Assembly (NCBI GenBank): GCA_024760905.1
Contig: CM045729.1
Location: 49,388,580 to 49,452,579 of the forward strand
DNA: 64,000 nucleotides
Direction: 5' to 3'
Source: Plotosus lineatus
Lineage: Eukaryota > Chordata > Actinopteri > Siluriformes > Plotosidae
Made by a program: the position numbers and the translations under genes. Position 1 is the first letter of the stretch, and each line of letters opens with the position of its first letter. Below the pieces are notes generated by a model. It had not been told where the DNA came from. It did no database searches and saw only the letters and a program-made list of their open reading frames with translations. Positions 12,473 to 46,379 of the stretch are shown here, piece after piece.

Positions 12473-13015
12473 TACAAGATGTAGTCTACCTGTGTGCTCC
12501 TACCTCCACTTTTATAAGTCACTCTATGCTCCTCTCTCTTCTGGAAGAAAGTATTCACCACAGCCATTTCCATCCTTTTTGCAAAATCTACCAACATCTG
12601 TCCTTCTGCGTTACTGTCCTGGATACCAAACCTGCCCATCACTTCCTCGTCCCCTCTGTTTCCTGCACCAACATGTCCATTGAAGTCTGCCCCAATGACC
12701 ACTCTTTCACCTCTGAGGGTACTCTGCATCACTTCATCTAACTCCCTCCAGAATCTCTCCTTCTCTTCTCGCTCACATCCTGTCTGTGGGGCATAAGCAC
12801 TAACAACATTGACCATCACACATTCAAGTTCTAACTTGAGACTCATCACTCTGTCTGACACTCTTTTCACTTCTGGAACATTCCTGACAAACTCCTCCTT
12901 CAAGATGACTCCGACTCCATTTCTCTTCCCATCCACACCATGATAAAACAGCTTAAACCCTGCTCCTATGCTTCTAGCCTTGTTACCTTTCCACCTGGTC
13001 TCCTGAACACACAGT
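12473..13015 (-). mobile_element. RTE-clade LINE endonuclease fragment, 3' part missing
   Basis: On the - strand this encodes part of an APE-type endonuclease (12936-12472: DGKRNGVGVILKEEF.. and the catalytic-type block VVIGADFNGHVGAGNRGDEE). It stops abruptly at YIL near 12473, without RT or 3'UTR. At about 13015 it is fused to the RT portion of the neighbouring copy. Loss of a LINE 3' end implies rearrangement rather than simple 5' truncation. Confidence 0.85.
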
Positions 13016-15076
13016 CCAGCTGATCTTCTCTGTACTTCTCTATTAACATCCTCAAAGCAAACACTGCATCTGTGGTGCTCTTTCTTGGCATGAAACCAAA
13101 CTGTTGTTCACAAATGCTGACCTCTGCCCTTAGCATAGCTTCCACTATTCTTTCCCATAACGTCATCGTATGGCTTATCAACTTTATCCCTCTGTAGTTG
13201 CCACAACTCTGCACGTCTCCCTTGTTTTTAAAAATGGGCACTAGTACACTCCTCCTTCATTCCTCCGGCATCTGCTCACTCTCTAAGACCTTGTTGAATG
13301 TTATTGTCAGAAAATCTACTGCTACCTCTCCTAGACACTTCCATACCTCCACCGGTATGTCATCAGGACCAACTGCCTATCCACTCTTCATCCTCTTCAA
13401 TGCCCTCCTCACTTCACCCTTACTAATCTTTGCTACTTCCTGGTCCTCGACGGTCACATCTTCTACTCTTTTTTTTTTCTCTCATTTTCCTCATTCATCA
13501 GCTCTTCAAAGTACTCTTTCCATCTTCCCAGCACACTTCTGTCATCAGTCAATACATTTCCCTCTCTGTCCTTAATCACCCTAACTCGCTGCACGTCCTT
13601 CCCATTTCTATTTTTTTGTTGTGCCAACCTGTATAAATAATTTTCTCCCTCTTTACTGTCCAACCTAGCTTACAAGTCATCATACGCCCTCTGTTTGGCC
13701 TTAGCCACTGCTACTTTCGCCTTACGCTGTGTCGCTCTGTACTCCTGTTTACTCTCTTCAGTCCTCTCAATGTCTCACTTCTTCTTAGCTAATCTCTTCC
13801 TTTATACACACTCCTGTACTTCCTCATTCCACCACCAAGTCTCCGTATCTTCCACCTTCCAGATGACACATCAAGTACTCTCCTACATGTCTCCCTGATC
13901 ACATTAGCTGTAGTTGTCCAGTCATCTGGAAGCACTTCCTGACCACCCAAAGCCTGTTTCAACTCCTCCTTGAAGACAACATGACACTCTTCCATTTTCA
14001 GCTTCCACCACTTTGTCTTCTGCTCTGCCTTTACCTTTTTCACCTTCCTCACCATCAGCGATATCCTGCACACCACCATCCTCTGCTGTTTGGCAACACT
14101 CTCACCCAGTACTACTTTGCAGTTACTGACTTCCTTCAAATTACATCGCCTACACAAGATGTAGTCTACCCGTGTGCTTCTACCTCCGCTTTTATAAGTC
14201 ACCATATGCTCCTGTCTCTTCTTGAAGAAAGTATTCACCACAGCCATTTCCATTCTTTTTGCAAAATCTCTCAACCTCTGTCCTTCTGCGTTCCTGTCCT
14301 GGATACCAAACCTGCCCATCACTTCCTCGTCCCCTCTGTTGCCTGCACCAACATGTCCATTGAAGTCTGCACTAATGACCACGCTTTCGCCTCTGAGGGT
14401 ACTCTACATCACTTCATCTAACTCACTCCAGAATCTCTCCTTCTCTTCTAGCTTGCATCCTGCCTGTGGGGCATAAGCACTAACAACATTGAACATCACA
14501 CGTTCAATTTCTAACTTGAGACTCATCACTCTGTCTGACACTCTTTTCACTTCTAGAACATTCCTGACCATCCCCTCCTTCAAGATGACTCCTACTCCAT
14601 TTCTCTTCCTATCCACACCATGATAAAACAGCTTAAACCCTGCTCCTAAGCTTTTAGATTTGCTACCTTTCCACCTGGTCTCCTGGACACAGTACGTCCA
14701 CCTTCCTGCTCAGCATCATGTCGGCCAGCTCTCTCTACCTTTTTTCTTTCATAGTTCTAACATTCAAAGTCCCTACTCTCAGTCCTAGACTCACGCCTTT
14801 CCTCTTTTCTCTCTGCCTCCAGACACGCCTCCCACCTCTCCTTCTTCGACCAACAGTCGTCCAATTTCCATCAGCACTTTGTTGGTTAACAGCACTGATG
14901 GCCATTGTTCTTAACCTGGGCCTCGACCGATCCAGTATGAATTTTGTTTTGATCATTTGCATCACAAATTTGGCAGAAGTTTTATGCCAGATGCCCTTCC
15001 TGTCGCAACCCTCTGCATTTATCCAGGCTTGGAACCGGCTTGAGGATGAACACTGGCTTGTTCCCCCCTCATAAGT
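13016..15076 (-). mobile_element. RTE-clade LINE, broken copy (leader, endonuclease, start of RT)
   Basis: Read from 15076 downward it has an RTE leader (GGAAGGGCATC.. block) and an N-terminal segment (14965-14735: NWTTVGRRRRGGRR..LRVGTLNVRT). It then has the endonuclease in pieces (14616-14404, 14382-13789 with ADFNGHVGAGNRGDEE) and the start of RT (13241-12966: MPIFKNKGDVQSCGNYRGIK, CEQQFGFMPRKSTTDAVFALR). Several frameshifts are present. RT is cut off before the FADD motif, where sequence from another copy follows. A pseudo-element. Confidence 0.85.
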
Positions 15077-15265
15077 GCATTAAAAATATTCACTTGATTA
15101 ATTGCTTCAAAAAAGGTTGTTATTGTGGCAGCCCTGGTCTCTTGACTTGCATGCTGTCATTTAGTAATTGTTGTTTTTTTTTATTTTATTCCTGAAATTA
15201 TCAGTTTAATGAGCACTCAGTTTTAGGCCTTTATGATGAGTGTAGTACCCACGTATCTTCTTCTT

Positions 15266-18200
15266 CTTCTTCTTTTACTTTCGGCTGCTCCCTTCAGGGG
15301 TCGCCACAGCAAATCATCCGCCTCCACCTCACCCTGTCCTCCGCATCTTCTTTTCTGACTCCAACAACCTTCATGTCTTCCTTCACCACATCCATAAATC
15401 TCTTCTTCGGTCTTCCTCGAGGCCTTCTGCCTGGTAGTTCCAACCTCAGCATCCTACTGCCAATATACTCACTATCCCTCCTCTGTACATGTCCAAACCA
15501 TCTCAATCTAGCCTCTCTGACTTTGTCTCCAAAACATCTTACGTGGGCTGTCCCTCTGATATACTCATTTCTGATCCTATCCATCCTCGTTACTCCCAGG
15601 GAGAACCTCAACATTTTCATCTCCGCTACCTCCAGCTCTGCCTCCTGCCTTTTCCTCAGCGCCACTGTTTCTAAGCCATACAACATCGCTGGCCTCACCA
15701 CCATCTTGTACACTTTTCCCTTCATTCTTGCTGACACTCTCCTATCGCACATCACACCGGATACTTTTCTCCAACCATTCCAGCCTGCCTGCACACGCTT
15801 CTTCACCTCTTTTCCACACTCTCCATTGCTCTGGATTGTTGAGCCTAAGTACTTAAAATCCTCCACCTTCGTTATCTCTGCTCCCTGTAACATCACCGTT
15901 CCTCCTGGGTCCTTCTCATTCACACACATGTATTCTGATTTTCTGAGGCTAACCTTCATTCCTCTCCTTTCCAGGGCATACCTCCACCTCTCGAGATTTT
16001 CCTGCACTTGTTCTCTGCTCTCACTACAGATCACGATGTCATCTGCAAACATCATAGTCCATGGAGATTCTTGTCTCACCTCGCCTGTCAGCCTGGCCAT
16101 CACTATAGCAAACAAGAAGGGTCTCAGACCTGACCCTTGATGCAGTCCCACCTCCACCTTGAATTCGCCGCTCACACCGACAGCACACCTCACCACTGTC
16201 TTACATCTCTCATACATGTCCTGCACCACTCTAACATACTTCTCTGCCACTCCAGACTTCCTCATGCAATACCACAGTTCTTCTCTTGGCACCCTGTCAT
16301 ATGCTTTTTCCAGATCCACAAAGGCACAATGTAGCTCCCTCTGACCTTCTCTGTACTTCTCTATTAACATCCTCAAGGCAAACATTGCATCTGTGGTGCT
16401 CTTTCTTGGCATGAAACCAAACTGTTGTTCACAAATGCTGACCTCTGCCCTTAGTCTAGCTTCCACTATTCTTTCCCATAACTTCATCGTATGGCTCATC
16501 AACTTTATCCCTCTGTAGTTGCTGCAACTCTGCACGTCTCCCTTGTTCTTAAAAATGGGCACCAGCACACTTCTCCTCCACTCCTCCGGCATCTGCTCAC
16601 TCTCTAGTACCGTGTTGAATGTTCTTGTCAGAAAATCTACTGCTACCTCTCCTAGACACTTCCATACCTCCACAGGTATATCATCAGGACCAACTGCCTT
16701 TCCATTCTTCATCCTCTTCAATGCCCTTCTCACTTCACCCTTACTGATCTTTGCTACATCCTGCCCCTCAATGGTTACCTCTTCTACTCTTTTTTCTCTC
16801 TCATTTTCCTCATTCATCAGCTCTTCAAAGTACTCTTTCCATCTTCCCAGCACACTTCTGTCATCAGTCAATAGAGTTCCCTCTCTGTCCTTTATCAATC
16901 TAACTTGCTGCACGTCCTTTCCATCTCTATTTCTCTGCTGTGCCAACTGTATAGATCATTTTCTCCCTCTTTACTATCCAACCTATCATACAAGTCATCA
17001 TATGCCCTCTGTTTGGCCTTAGCCACTGCTACTTTCGCCTTACGCTGTGTCTCCCTGTACTCCTGTTTACTCTCTTCGGTCCTCTCAATGTCCCACTTCT
17101 TCTTGGCTAACCTCTTCCTTTGTACACACTCCTGCACTTCCTCATTCCACCACCAAGTCTCCTTATCTACTTTCCTTCCAGAGGATCACACCAAGTACTC
17201 TCCTACCTGTGTCCCTGATCACATTTGCTGTGGTTGTCCAGTCATTTGGAAGCACTTCCTGGTAACCCAAAGCCTGTTTCAACTCCTCCTTGAAGACAAC
17301 ACGACACTCTTCCTTTTTCAGCTTCCACCACTTTGTCTTCTGCTCTGCCTTTGCCTTTTTCACCTTTCTCACCATCAGAGTCATCCTGCACACCACCATC
17401 CTATGCTGTTTGGCAACGCTCTCACCCACGATGACTTTGCAGTCACTGACTTCCTTCAAATTACATCGCCTACACAAGATGTAGTCTACCTGTGTGCGCC
17501 TACCTCCGCTTTCATAAGTCACCCTATGCTCCTGTTTCTTCTCAAAGAAAGTATTCACCACAGCCATTTCCATCCTTTTTGCAAAATCTATCAACATCTG
17601 TCCTTATGCGTTCCTGTCCTGGATACCAAACCTGCCCATCACTTCCTCGTCCCCTCTGTTGCCTGCCCCAACATGTCCATTGAAGTCTGCACCTATGACC
17701 ACTCTTTCACCTCTGGGGGTACTCTGCATCACTTCATCTAAGTCACTCCAGAATCTCTCCTTCTCTTCTAGCTCACATCCTGCCTGTGGGGCATAAGCAC
17801 TAACAACATTGAGCATTACACCTTCAATTTCTAACTTGAGATTCATCACTCTGTCTGACACTCTTTTCACTTTTAGAACATTCCTGACAAACTCCTCCTT
17901 CAAGATGACTCCGACTCCATTTCTCTTCCCATCCACACCGTGATAAAATAGCTTAAACCCTGCTCCTAAGCTTTTAGCTTTGCTACCTTTCCACCTGGTC
18001 TCCTGAACACACAGTATGTCCACCTTCCTCCTCTGCATCATGTCAACCAGCTCTCTACCTTTTCTGTGCATAGTTCCAACATTCAAAGTCCCCACTCTCA
18101 GTCCTAGACTCATGCCTTTCCTCTTCTCTCTCTGCCTACGGACACGCCTCCCACCTCTCCTTCTTTGACGTCTTCGACCAACAGTAGTCCAATTTCCATC

Positions 18201-18403
18201 AGCACCCTGTTGATTGACAGCACTGATGGCGGTCGTTGTTAACCCGGGCCTCGACCGATCCGGTATGGAGGTAATACTTTTGATTTGCATTTTAAGTAAT
18301 TGGCATTGGTTTTACGTCGGATGCCCTTCCTGACACAACCCTCTGCATTTCTCCGGGCTTGGGACCGGCATGAGGGGGAGAGACACTGGTTAGTGCCCCC
18401 CCA
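15266..18403 (-). mobile_element. RTE-clade LINE, near full length, with mutations
   Basis: Reading down from 18403 it shows a leader and then an APE endonuclease (18290-17604: VDILCVQETRWKGSKAK and ADFNGHVGAGNRGDEE). The endonuclease continues in frame past a nonsense codon at 17601-17603 (17597-17163). A linker follows (17137-16895). A 550-codon ORF then encodes reverse transcriptase (16946-15294: NYRGIKLMSHTMKLWERIVEA, GFMPRKSTTDA, FVDLEKAYDRVPREELW, MMFADD near residue 300) and the RTE C-terminal tail ending CGDP. The 3' end is the RTE tail with (AAG)n at 15257-15280. At least one stop and two frameshifts inactivate it. The endonuclease resembles the BovB-derived 'craniofacial development protein 2' of ruminants, which places it in the RTE clade. 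Confidence 0.9.
15294..16946 (-). pseudogene. RTE reverse transcriptase and C-terminal region, 550 codons open
   Basis: The longest open frame in the window. RT blocks are visible in order: NGKAVGPDDIPVEVWK, VLVPIFKNKGDVQSCSNYRG, CEQQFGFMPRKST, AFVDLEKAYDRVP, GLHQGSGLRPFLFAIVMARL, FADD. The C-terminal part carries RLRWFGHVQRRDSEYIG, typical of RTE-like elements. The usual VM-D after the GLHQGS block appears as VMARL, a possible damaging change. It is separated from its endonuclease by frameshifts, so it is scored as a TE pseudogene. Confidence 0.85.
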
Positions 18404-19192
18404 CCTTATATGATGTGCCAAGGCATCATAGGAAAATAATCCATGATGGTTTTTTGCGGTGCAGCAGCTCATCCACATGGAGTGATATTCTTCTTACACC
18501 ACAGGGATTTACCAACAACTGCAATATTTAATTAATTAATGAACATTCCAAGTAATTTAACTTCATAAAGTCACATTTACTGTCGTTGAATGTCCAGGAA
18601 ACCGGTTTAGTTCATGCTCTCACTCACATTGTACCATTTATAAACATTTCCGCTAACAATCTGTTTTGATCTTCAAAAAATAAATAAAAATCTCTTTCCT
18701 ATCTTACTAAGAAACCAATAATCTTATTCTGAAGCCTCTCCCCATGGTGGAAAACCTAACTGACTGATCCAAATTGTGAACATTTGACTCATAAATATCT
18801 CCAGAAAATGTTTCCACATCAGCAGGAATATGGTCTTGTTTGAGTTGTTGCACAGTAACATGTGTATTTTGAACAAAAAGATATTGAAAGCAGAACATTC
18901 AATATTTACATGTCATTTGAGTTACAACCAGAACGACTGTCTGATCCAAAAATGGATTCATACCTTTTAGATTGAAGAATATATTGGTTTAAAGGCTTCA
19001 TCACATTTTAAAATGGTCTCATTCACCAAAATGATTGTGATCATTTCCTATAATCATGCAGTCTTGCATCCAGTGTTAGGATCTGAATAGTCACCACAAG
19101 ACTAACAATCAGGACTGATTCTACAGAGTAGAGTAAGAGAAACGCTTACAGGGTGTTCCTTCAGTTTTTTAGAGCAAAAGCTGTGTATCGGA

Positions 19193-19193
<1 letters not shown>
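18404..19193. other. Intronic sequence upstream of RBMS exon
   Basis: AT-rich, no repeat or exon recognised. I infer intron. Confidence 0.5.

Positions 19194-19230
<37 letters not shown>
19194..19230. repeat. (CA)n microsatellite
   Basis: A CA run about 220 nt upstream of the RRM2 exon acceptor, followed by a GAGAGGAGAGG stretch. Confidence 0.95.
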
Positions 19231-19234
<4 letters not shown>

Positions 19235-19447
19235 GAGAGGAGAGGGAAATCACCGAGTGTTCACCAGAGCAAGGCAGGTGTTTAGCTGTTAACTGTGTGT
19301 GTGGGGGGGGGGGGTTGTTTGGGTGATAACAGGAGTCTCCAGGTGTTTTTACAGCTGTATGAACCCAGTTGTTGGTAGGATTTGCTGATATTTCTGTGTA
19401 TAACTCCTCTATTATCTCTCTATATTTTCCTCTTCACCCTTACACAG

Positions 19448-41591
<22,144 letters not shown>

Positions 41592-41713
41592 TGAAGAGGT
41601 ATATTTTGGAGCACAACATTTTACCTTTTAGGTCTAATAAAATATCAAATAGTATATTCATTAGTATACACTACACGAGAATGGCCTGGCCTGCTTGGTT
41701 TGTTATCTAGGGG

Positions 41714-41838
41714 TTAAGTGGTAGTGATGGCTCAGTGGTTAAAACTCTGGGTTGATGATCCCTAAGGTCAGGGGTGCAAGCCTCAGTACCACCAAGCTAC
41801 CACTCTTGGGCATTACACAAGTCGCTTAACACTCAGAT
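41714..41838 (+). mobile_element. tRNA-derived SINE fragment
   Basis: Same family as 20195-20318 (GGCTCAGTGGTTAAAACTC head, degenerate B box, CTTAACACTCAG end), followed by a GT run at 41845-41867. It lies in the intron before the 3'UTR exon. Confidence 0.6.
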
Positions 41839-42842
41839 GCTCGTGTGTGTGTGTGTGTGTGTGTGTATGATGCTGAAAGAATGGTCAGTAATGGTTTTAC
41901 AGTCACAATGGTCACTGAGTCTAAAATTCTAAAAAAAAACCCAGTTGGATGAGAAAATGTCTCCAGTACGTACACATCCGTGTTCAACTTTAATTTTACA
42001 TCAGCTTTGAGCATCTTTTTTCTTCTTCTTGTGAATCATACTTAAATTAACCTCTACACTTTTCAAGTGTTTTATTGGCTTTAGAACAATAAGTATGTCT
42101 GCCTGGCAAATCTTGCACACATGTGAAGCTTATGTGCCGCTGTAATGCTTTAAAAAAAAAAAAATGACAGTATGCATTTTTGCTAATGTTTTCATCTGGT
42201 TTCTACTAAAGCAGTTCTTCGCTACAGTCTGGGGGGATGTGAACATTCGACAGGTCTTGGGGACCATTCAGTGAAATCCACTGAGCTTGGGATGCATAAC
42301 TGATAATCAATCAGACTAATGTAGGCGTCGCATTTAAACCCAACCAGATTGTCAATTTGTTTTTAGTGAAATCGTTATTACCGTCTCTTTTCCTACTCTA
42401 TGTGCTTCTTTTATAACTGTTTGGCTCATTGTATGATGTCTCCATGGTGTTGTGTTTATTGAACATCTGTGGTGATTATGTTTCAGGTTCGTTCAGCACT
42501 CAGGAGACTGAGAGGAGCAACAGCTTCAACAATCATGCTTCCTCTGTTGGACTAAGCTCAACCGTTTGATCAACGTTTGAAACGATGAGTTTTCTCTGTT
42601 TAAAAAAGAAAAATCTACCCAGACTATTTTTGGTATAAGTTCTATAAGGTGCAGATAAAATCTTGATTTCATCAGAGGATGCTAGCTGTCTAAGAAGAAC
42701 ATGAAAAGTTTTATTTTAATAAATAAAAAAAGAATGTTTATTTTTACCAAGGAATCGTCACATGGCTGCAAGACCTCAAAGGATCATGTGACTTGATGTG
42801 TATATGGTAGTAGGTGTCCATTGTTGATTTTTTTTTTTATGA

Positions 42843-42843
<1 letters not shown>

Positions 42844-42897
<54 letters not shown>
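42844..42897. repeat. (GT)n microsatellite in 3'UTR
   Basis: A GT run of about 54 nt near the start of the 3'UTR exon. Confidence 0.95.
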
Positions 42898-42898
<1 letters not shown>

Positions 42899-44674
42899 AT
42901 GATTTTTTTTCCTTTTTTCGATTTTCTTTTCCTTTGTACTGAATTCGTTGTGTTGTTTGAAGAGATTTATTAGTTGGACATCCTGAGAAAATGTTTTTTT
43001 GTGCTTGTAGTGTGTGTTGCAATGGTGAAGTGTTACATGTGTCTTCTTGTACAGTGTGTTTTCTCCACTTGATCTAGAATGAGCTTTCTCTTTCTCTCCA
43101 TACTATTTGCCTTAAGTTTGTTCCATACAGCTCTGTGTGTAGCCTCGAACTGAGGTTCATCTGAGAAAGAGATGCTCAAATCAGCTATGGCCTTGTAAAT
43201 CAGCTGAATAGGGCTTTTCTTAGGATCTAGCTAATGAAATTCGGTTTGCCTCGTTTAAGTGTTTTGCTTTTTACTGATCCTCCATAGTGCTTTTTAGAAT
43301 AGAAACCATGTGGAGTGATGAAAAATGTTGATTTGAGTTTAAATACAATGTACTGTTTTTGTAATCAGAGGGACAACGCCTCTGGTTGGTTGAATGTGGT
43401 AGAAATTCTGCTGAATGATCACATTTTTAAAAATGCCTTGGGGGACTTGCTTGTTGTAGTTTAGCTTTGGAAAAGTGGTGTGACCAAGTCCTTTATTTTT
43501 TTATTTTTTTTCTCACCCTCTCGTTTTTTCTTTGGGGGTTCCACAGTTTAACATGCTTGTATGATCATGTACAGATGAATTCTGCCTTCCTTGGCAACTT
43601 AAGGGAAGGATCAATTGGAGGTTTTGAGATGAGCTTACTTTTTCTCTAGACTTTAGTTTGCCTATCTTTTTTTTCTTTTCTTTTTTTTTTTTTTTTTTTT
43701 TTTTAGGAAGCAAACAGAACTCGGCACTTTCGATTTTACTTCACCAAAGACAGTGAGCTAGCAAGCGGAGATCAAATAATGAGTACAATGTCATTTCTTC
43801 CCTACACAGGATAGTCTTTTTAATGGACTGGATTGCAATTTTAAGAATGTGCCTTCTTTGTATATATGCATCCGGTTGTCTTGGTTTGGACACATGCAGG
43901 AAGGAAGATTCGGATCCGACAAGTGCCACATACATCACTACAGAGCACACAAAACTGAAACATGAAACTAGAACATGGGAAAAGGAGAAGTTTGAAACTA
44001 TGAACTAATCAGCACAGTGTTTATTTGCTATGCTTTTGTTTTTCAGCAGGAGAATACTCCCCCCACCCCACCCCAAATTACAAGATGCTTTAGTTTTGGC
44101 TTTAGTAGGTTGTCTTCCAAAAGACTGTTTTTGAACTGGTGGTCCTATTGACCAGTTATCTACCTCAGAGTTGCGTTCTCCTCTGTTTCGATTGGCCGGG
44201 CTAGCAGGTTCAGCCCCGCCCCTCCAGACCAAATGGCTAGCTCTGGAGCTGCCCTCATCTACACATGTTTGCTTTCAGGTTGTTTAAGTGCTTTGGGTTG
44301 TTTCCTTCAACAAAAATGGGTATTTTTTGTTTGTTTGTTTGTTTGGGATGGGGGAGGTGGGTTTTTTTTTTGTTTGTTTGGTTGGTTGGTTGGTTTTTTC
44401 GGGAGTTAATGCAAATGTTAATGTTATGAGGATAGATGTGCGTTGAACGTGATTTAATCTTGTCTAGACATTCAGTTTCATAGCTTCAAAGGCAAAAACA
44501 CTGCTGCTTAATCATAGAATGTTTTGGTAGTGGGCCATGGCAAAGAGATGAAAGAAGGAAAAAATAAAGAGGGAACAAATCTAAACTGAAGGTTGTGGTA
44601 TTCCTCGGATCTGTTCCTGAAAGTTCACCGCTGTTCAGTCGCAATCCAGACTTTAAGCAGCACCATCCTCACAG

Positions 44675-44675
<1 letters not shown>

Positions 44676-44721
<46 letters not shown>

Positions 44722-44786
44722 TGAGTGAGTGAGTGAGTGAGTGAGTGAGTGAGTGAGTGAGTGAGTGAGAGAGAGAGAGAGAGAGT
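44676..44786. repeat. (GT)n(GAGT)n(GA)n compound microsatellite in 3'UTR
   Basis: A three-part repeat: GT dinucleotides, then about ten GTGA/GAGT tetranucleotides, then GA dinucleotides. Confidence 0.95.
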
Positions 44787-44991
44787 GGTGGGTAGCCGGA
44801 GCTCTTGTGTGTGGGCGATTCTGCCAGTTAACACCTGAAACAAGTGCCAATGTTTAGCTGAATGAACGAGTGGGTGACTGCATACAGAAAGAGTTGCTAA
44901 TGAACATGAAACATCATATACTAGACAGCCATTAAGTTATGGAAAAAGTAATAATTTATGAACAGAGAACTTTGTACAGACTGTTTGAAGA

Positions 44992-44997
44992 AATAAA
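44992..44997 (+). terminator. Proximal poly(A) signal AATAAA
   Basis: AATAAA followed by a T-rich stretch (45001-45130). Candidate upstream polyadenylation signal of rbms1. Confidence 0.5.
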
Positions 44998-45248
44998 GAT
45001 TTTTTTCAGAGATATCTATATGAGAGTTATTTTTATTTTATTTTATTTTATTTTGGGTTTTTTTTTTTTGTTGTTGTTGTTTTTGTTTTACATGTGCTAC
45101 AAAATTGCCAGTGGTAACTTGTCCGGTTAAAGATAAATCTTCCTCTGTACATTTTTTGGTAGTGTTTGTCAAAGCCATTTTTTGTGTAGATTGTTCTTTG
45201 CATTCTGTTTGTTTTGTTTGTTTTTGTTTTTGTCCATTCTTTTTTTAT

Positions 45249-45254
45249 AATAAA
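45249..45254 (+). terminator. Distal poly(A) signal AATAAA
   Basis: AATAAAAG followed by GT/T-rich sequence, just before the TE-rich intergenic region. The best candidate for the main 3' end. Confidence 0.65.
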
Positions 45255-45328
45255 AGTTCAGATTGGTTTATGTAGATTTTCTATTTTTTATGGTTGAAGC
45301 AGTGGAGAAACGGAGCTGTATAGAAATA

Positions 45329-46245
45329 CAGTGGTACCTTGACTTGCGAATTTAATCTGTTCCGAGGGCGAGCTTGTAAGCCGAAAAGTTCGTAAGATAA
45401 ACAATTATTCCCATAAGAAATAACAAGAAAACCAATTAATCCGTTCCAACCCCCTCCAAAACTCATATATCCTGACACAAACATATATATTTGACCTAAT
45501 ACAGTATATTAAAGATAAACATGTAAAGACAATAAATATTTATTAATAATAATGATAATAATACATGTACATTCACATTAATAATAAAACAAGAATAAAC
45601 AATAAGTCACCTAACCCTTCCGATCATCAACTGCAGTGAAGATGTCACATGGGCAGGCGGGCAGGAAGTGGTACGTAACAGAGGAGGAGAATTTTGTGCG
45701 TGTGCACGCTACGAATGCCAGAGAGGAAAGGCTCGTGGTGAGCTCCCACAAGGCCAGTACTTCTCAAATAATGGGGTGTGCCCCCCCTCGGGGTGCACGG
45801 TGTGATGCCGGGAAGGGGGGTGGGCGTATGACCCTAGGGAACATGCTTTTTTGCCATACTGTACTAGAATAAAGTGTAATTGCGCATCCACTACAGTAGT
45901 TGGCAATGTTGCTCTCATTGTCACACTATGGTGTAGGGAAAAAGCACCGAGCAAACAACATGAAGTGCAGGAAACACTCTTTATAGTCACGCATGGGGTG
46001 CTGGAGGGGTGTGAAAATTTTTTTTCTTCTTCCAGGGGCATCACAGAAAATAATTGAGAAGCACTACACAAGGCATTCTCGGCGCGCGGAAGAATATGAG
46101 GCTAATTCGCCTGTAAAAGCCATTTCCCCGGCAGAGTTCGTAAATCAAAATTTTGCTCGTTTGATGGGGCAAATTTTTGGTGGGATTGAAGCTCTTATCA
46201 TGGAAAATTCGTTATAAGGGACGCTTGGAAGTCAAGGTGCCACTG
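45329..46245. mobile_element. TA-flanked TIR DNA transposon (family 5, CAGTGGTACCTTGAC ends)
   Basis: The left end CAGTGGTACCTTGACTTGCG and the inverted right end ..GGAAGTCAAGGTGCCACTG sit between TA dinucleotides. It is non-coding and interrupted by the hAT MITE at 45755-46066. It lies about 60 nt downstream of the rbms1 poly(A) site. Confidence 0.82.
45755..46066. mobile_element. hAT MITE nested in family-5 element
   Basis: It starts CAGTACTTCTCAAATAATGG and ends ..AATAATTGAGAAGCACTA. It is flanked by perfect 8-bp repeats CACAAGGC at 45747-45754 and 46067-46074, diagnostic for hAT. No transposase. Confidence 0.9.
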
Positions 46246-46379
46246 TACTGGCACCCTTCATAAAACATTGAACAATAACGACATCCACATAACCCTCAGA
46301 TCTCGATCATTAATGCCAATAATGTGTTTTTACAAAAATATTCTAATAAGAACATTTTCCTTCTCAAGTCTTCATGGGA

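Larger units (their letters stand above)
42487..45270 (+). other. rbms1: RBMS 3'UTR exon
   Basis: A strong acceptor (GTGATTATGTTTCAG) precedes 42487 and no coding frame follows. The exon is inferred to run to the poly(A) signals at 44992-44997 and 45249-45254. It contains T-rich, AU-rich and GT-rich stretches and a compound microsatellite, but almost no TE sequence, unlike its flanks. The first repeat beyond it starts at 45329. Confidence 0.7.

Noticed and set aside
15373..16140. 255-codon + strand ORF
   Set aside because: Antisense shadow of the RTE reverse transcriptase on the - strand; the protein is low-complexity Ser/Leu/Pro without homology.
16905..17741. 278-codon + strand ORF
   Set aside because: Antisense to the RTE endonuclease, which explains its openness; similar antisense ORFs occur over the other RTE copies (13981, 48014 on the opposite strand).
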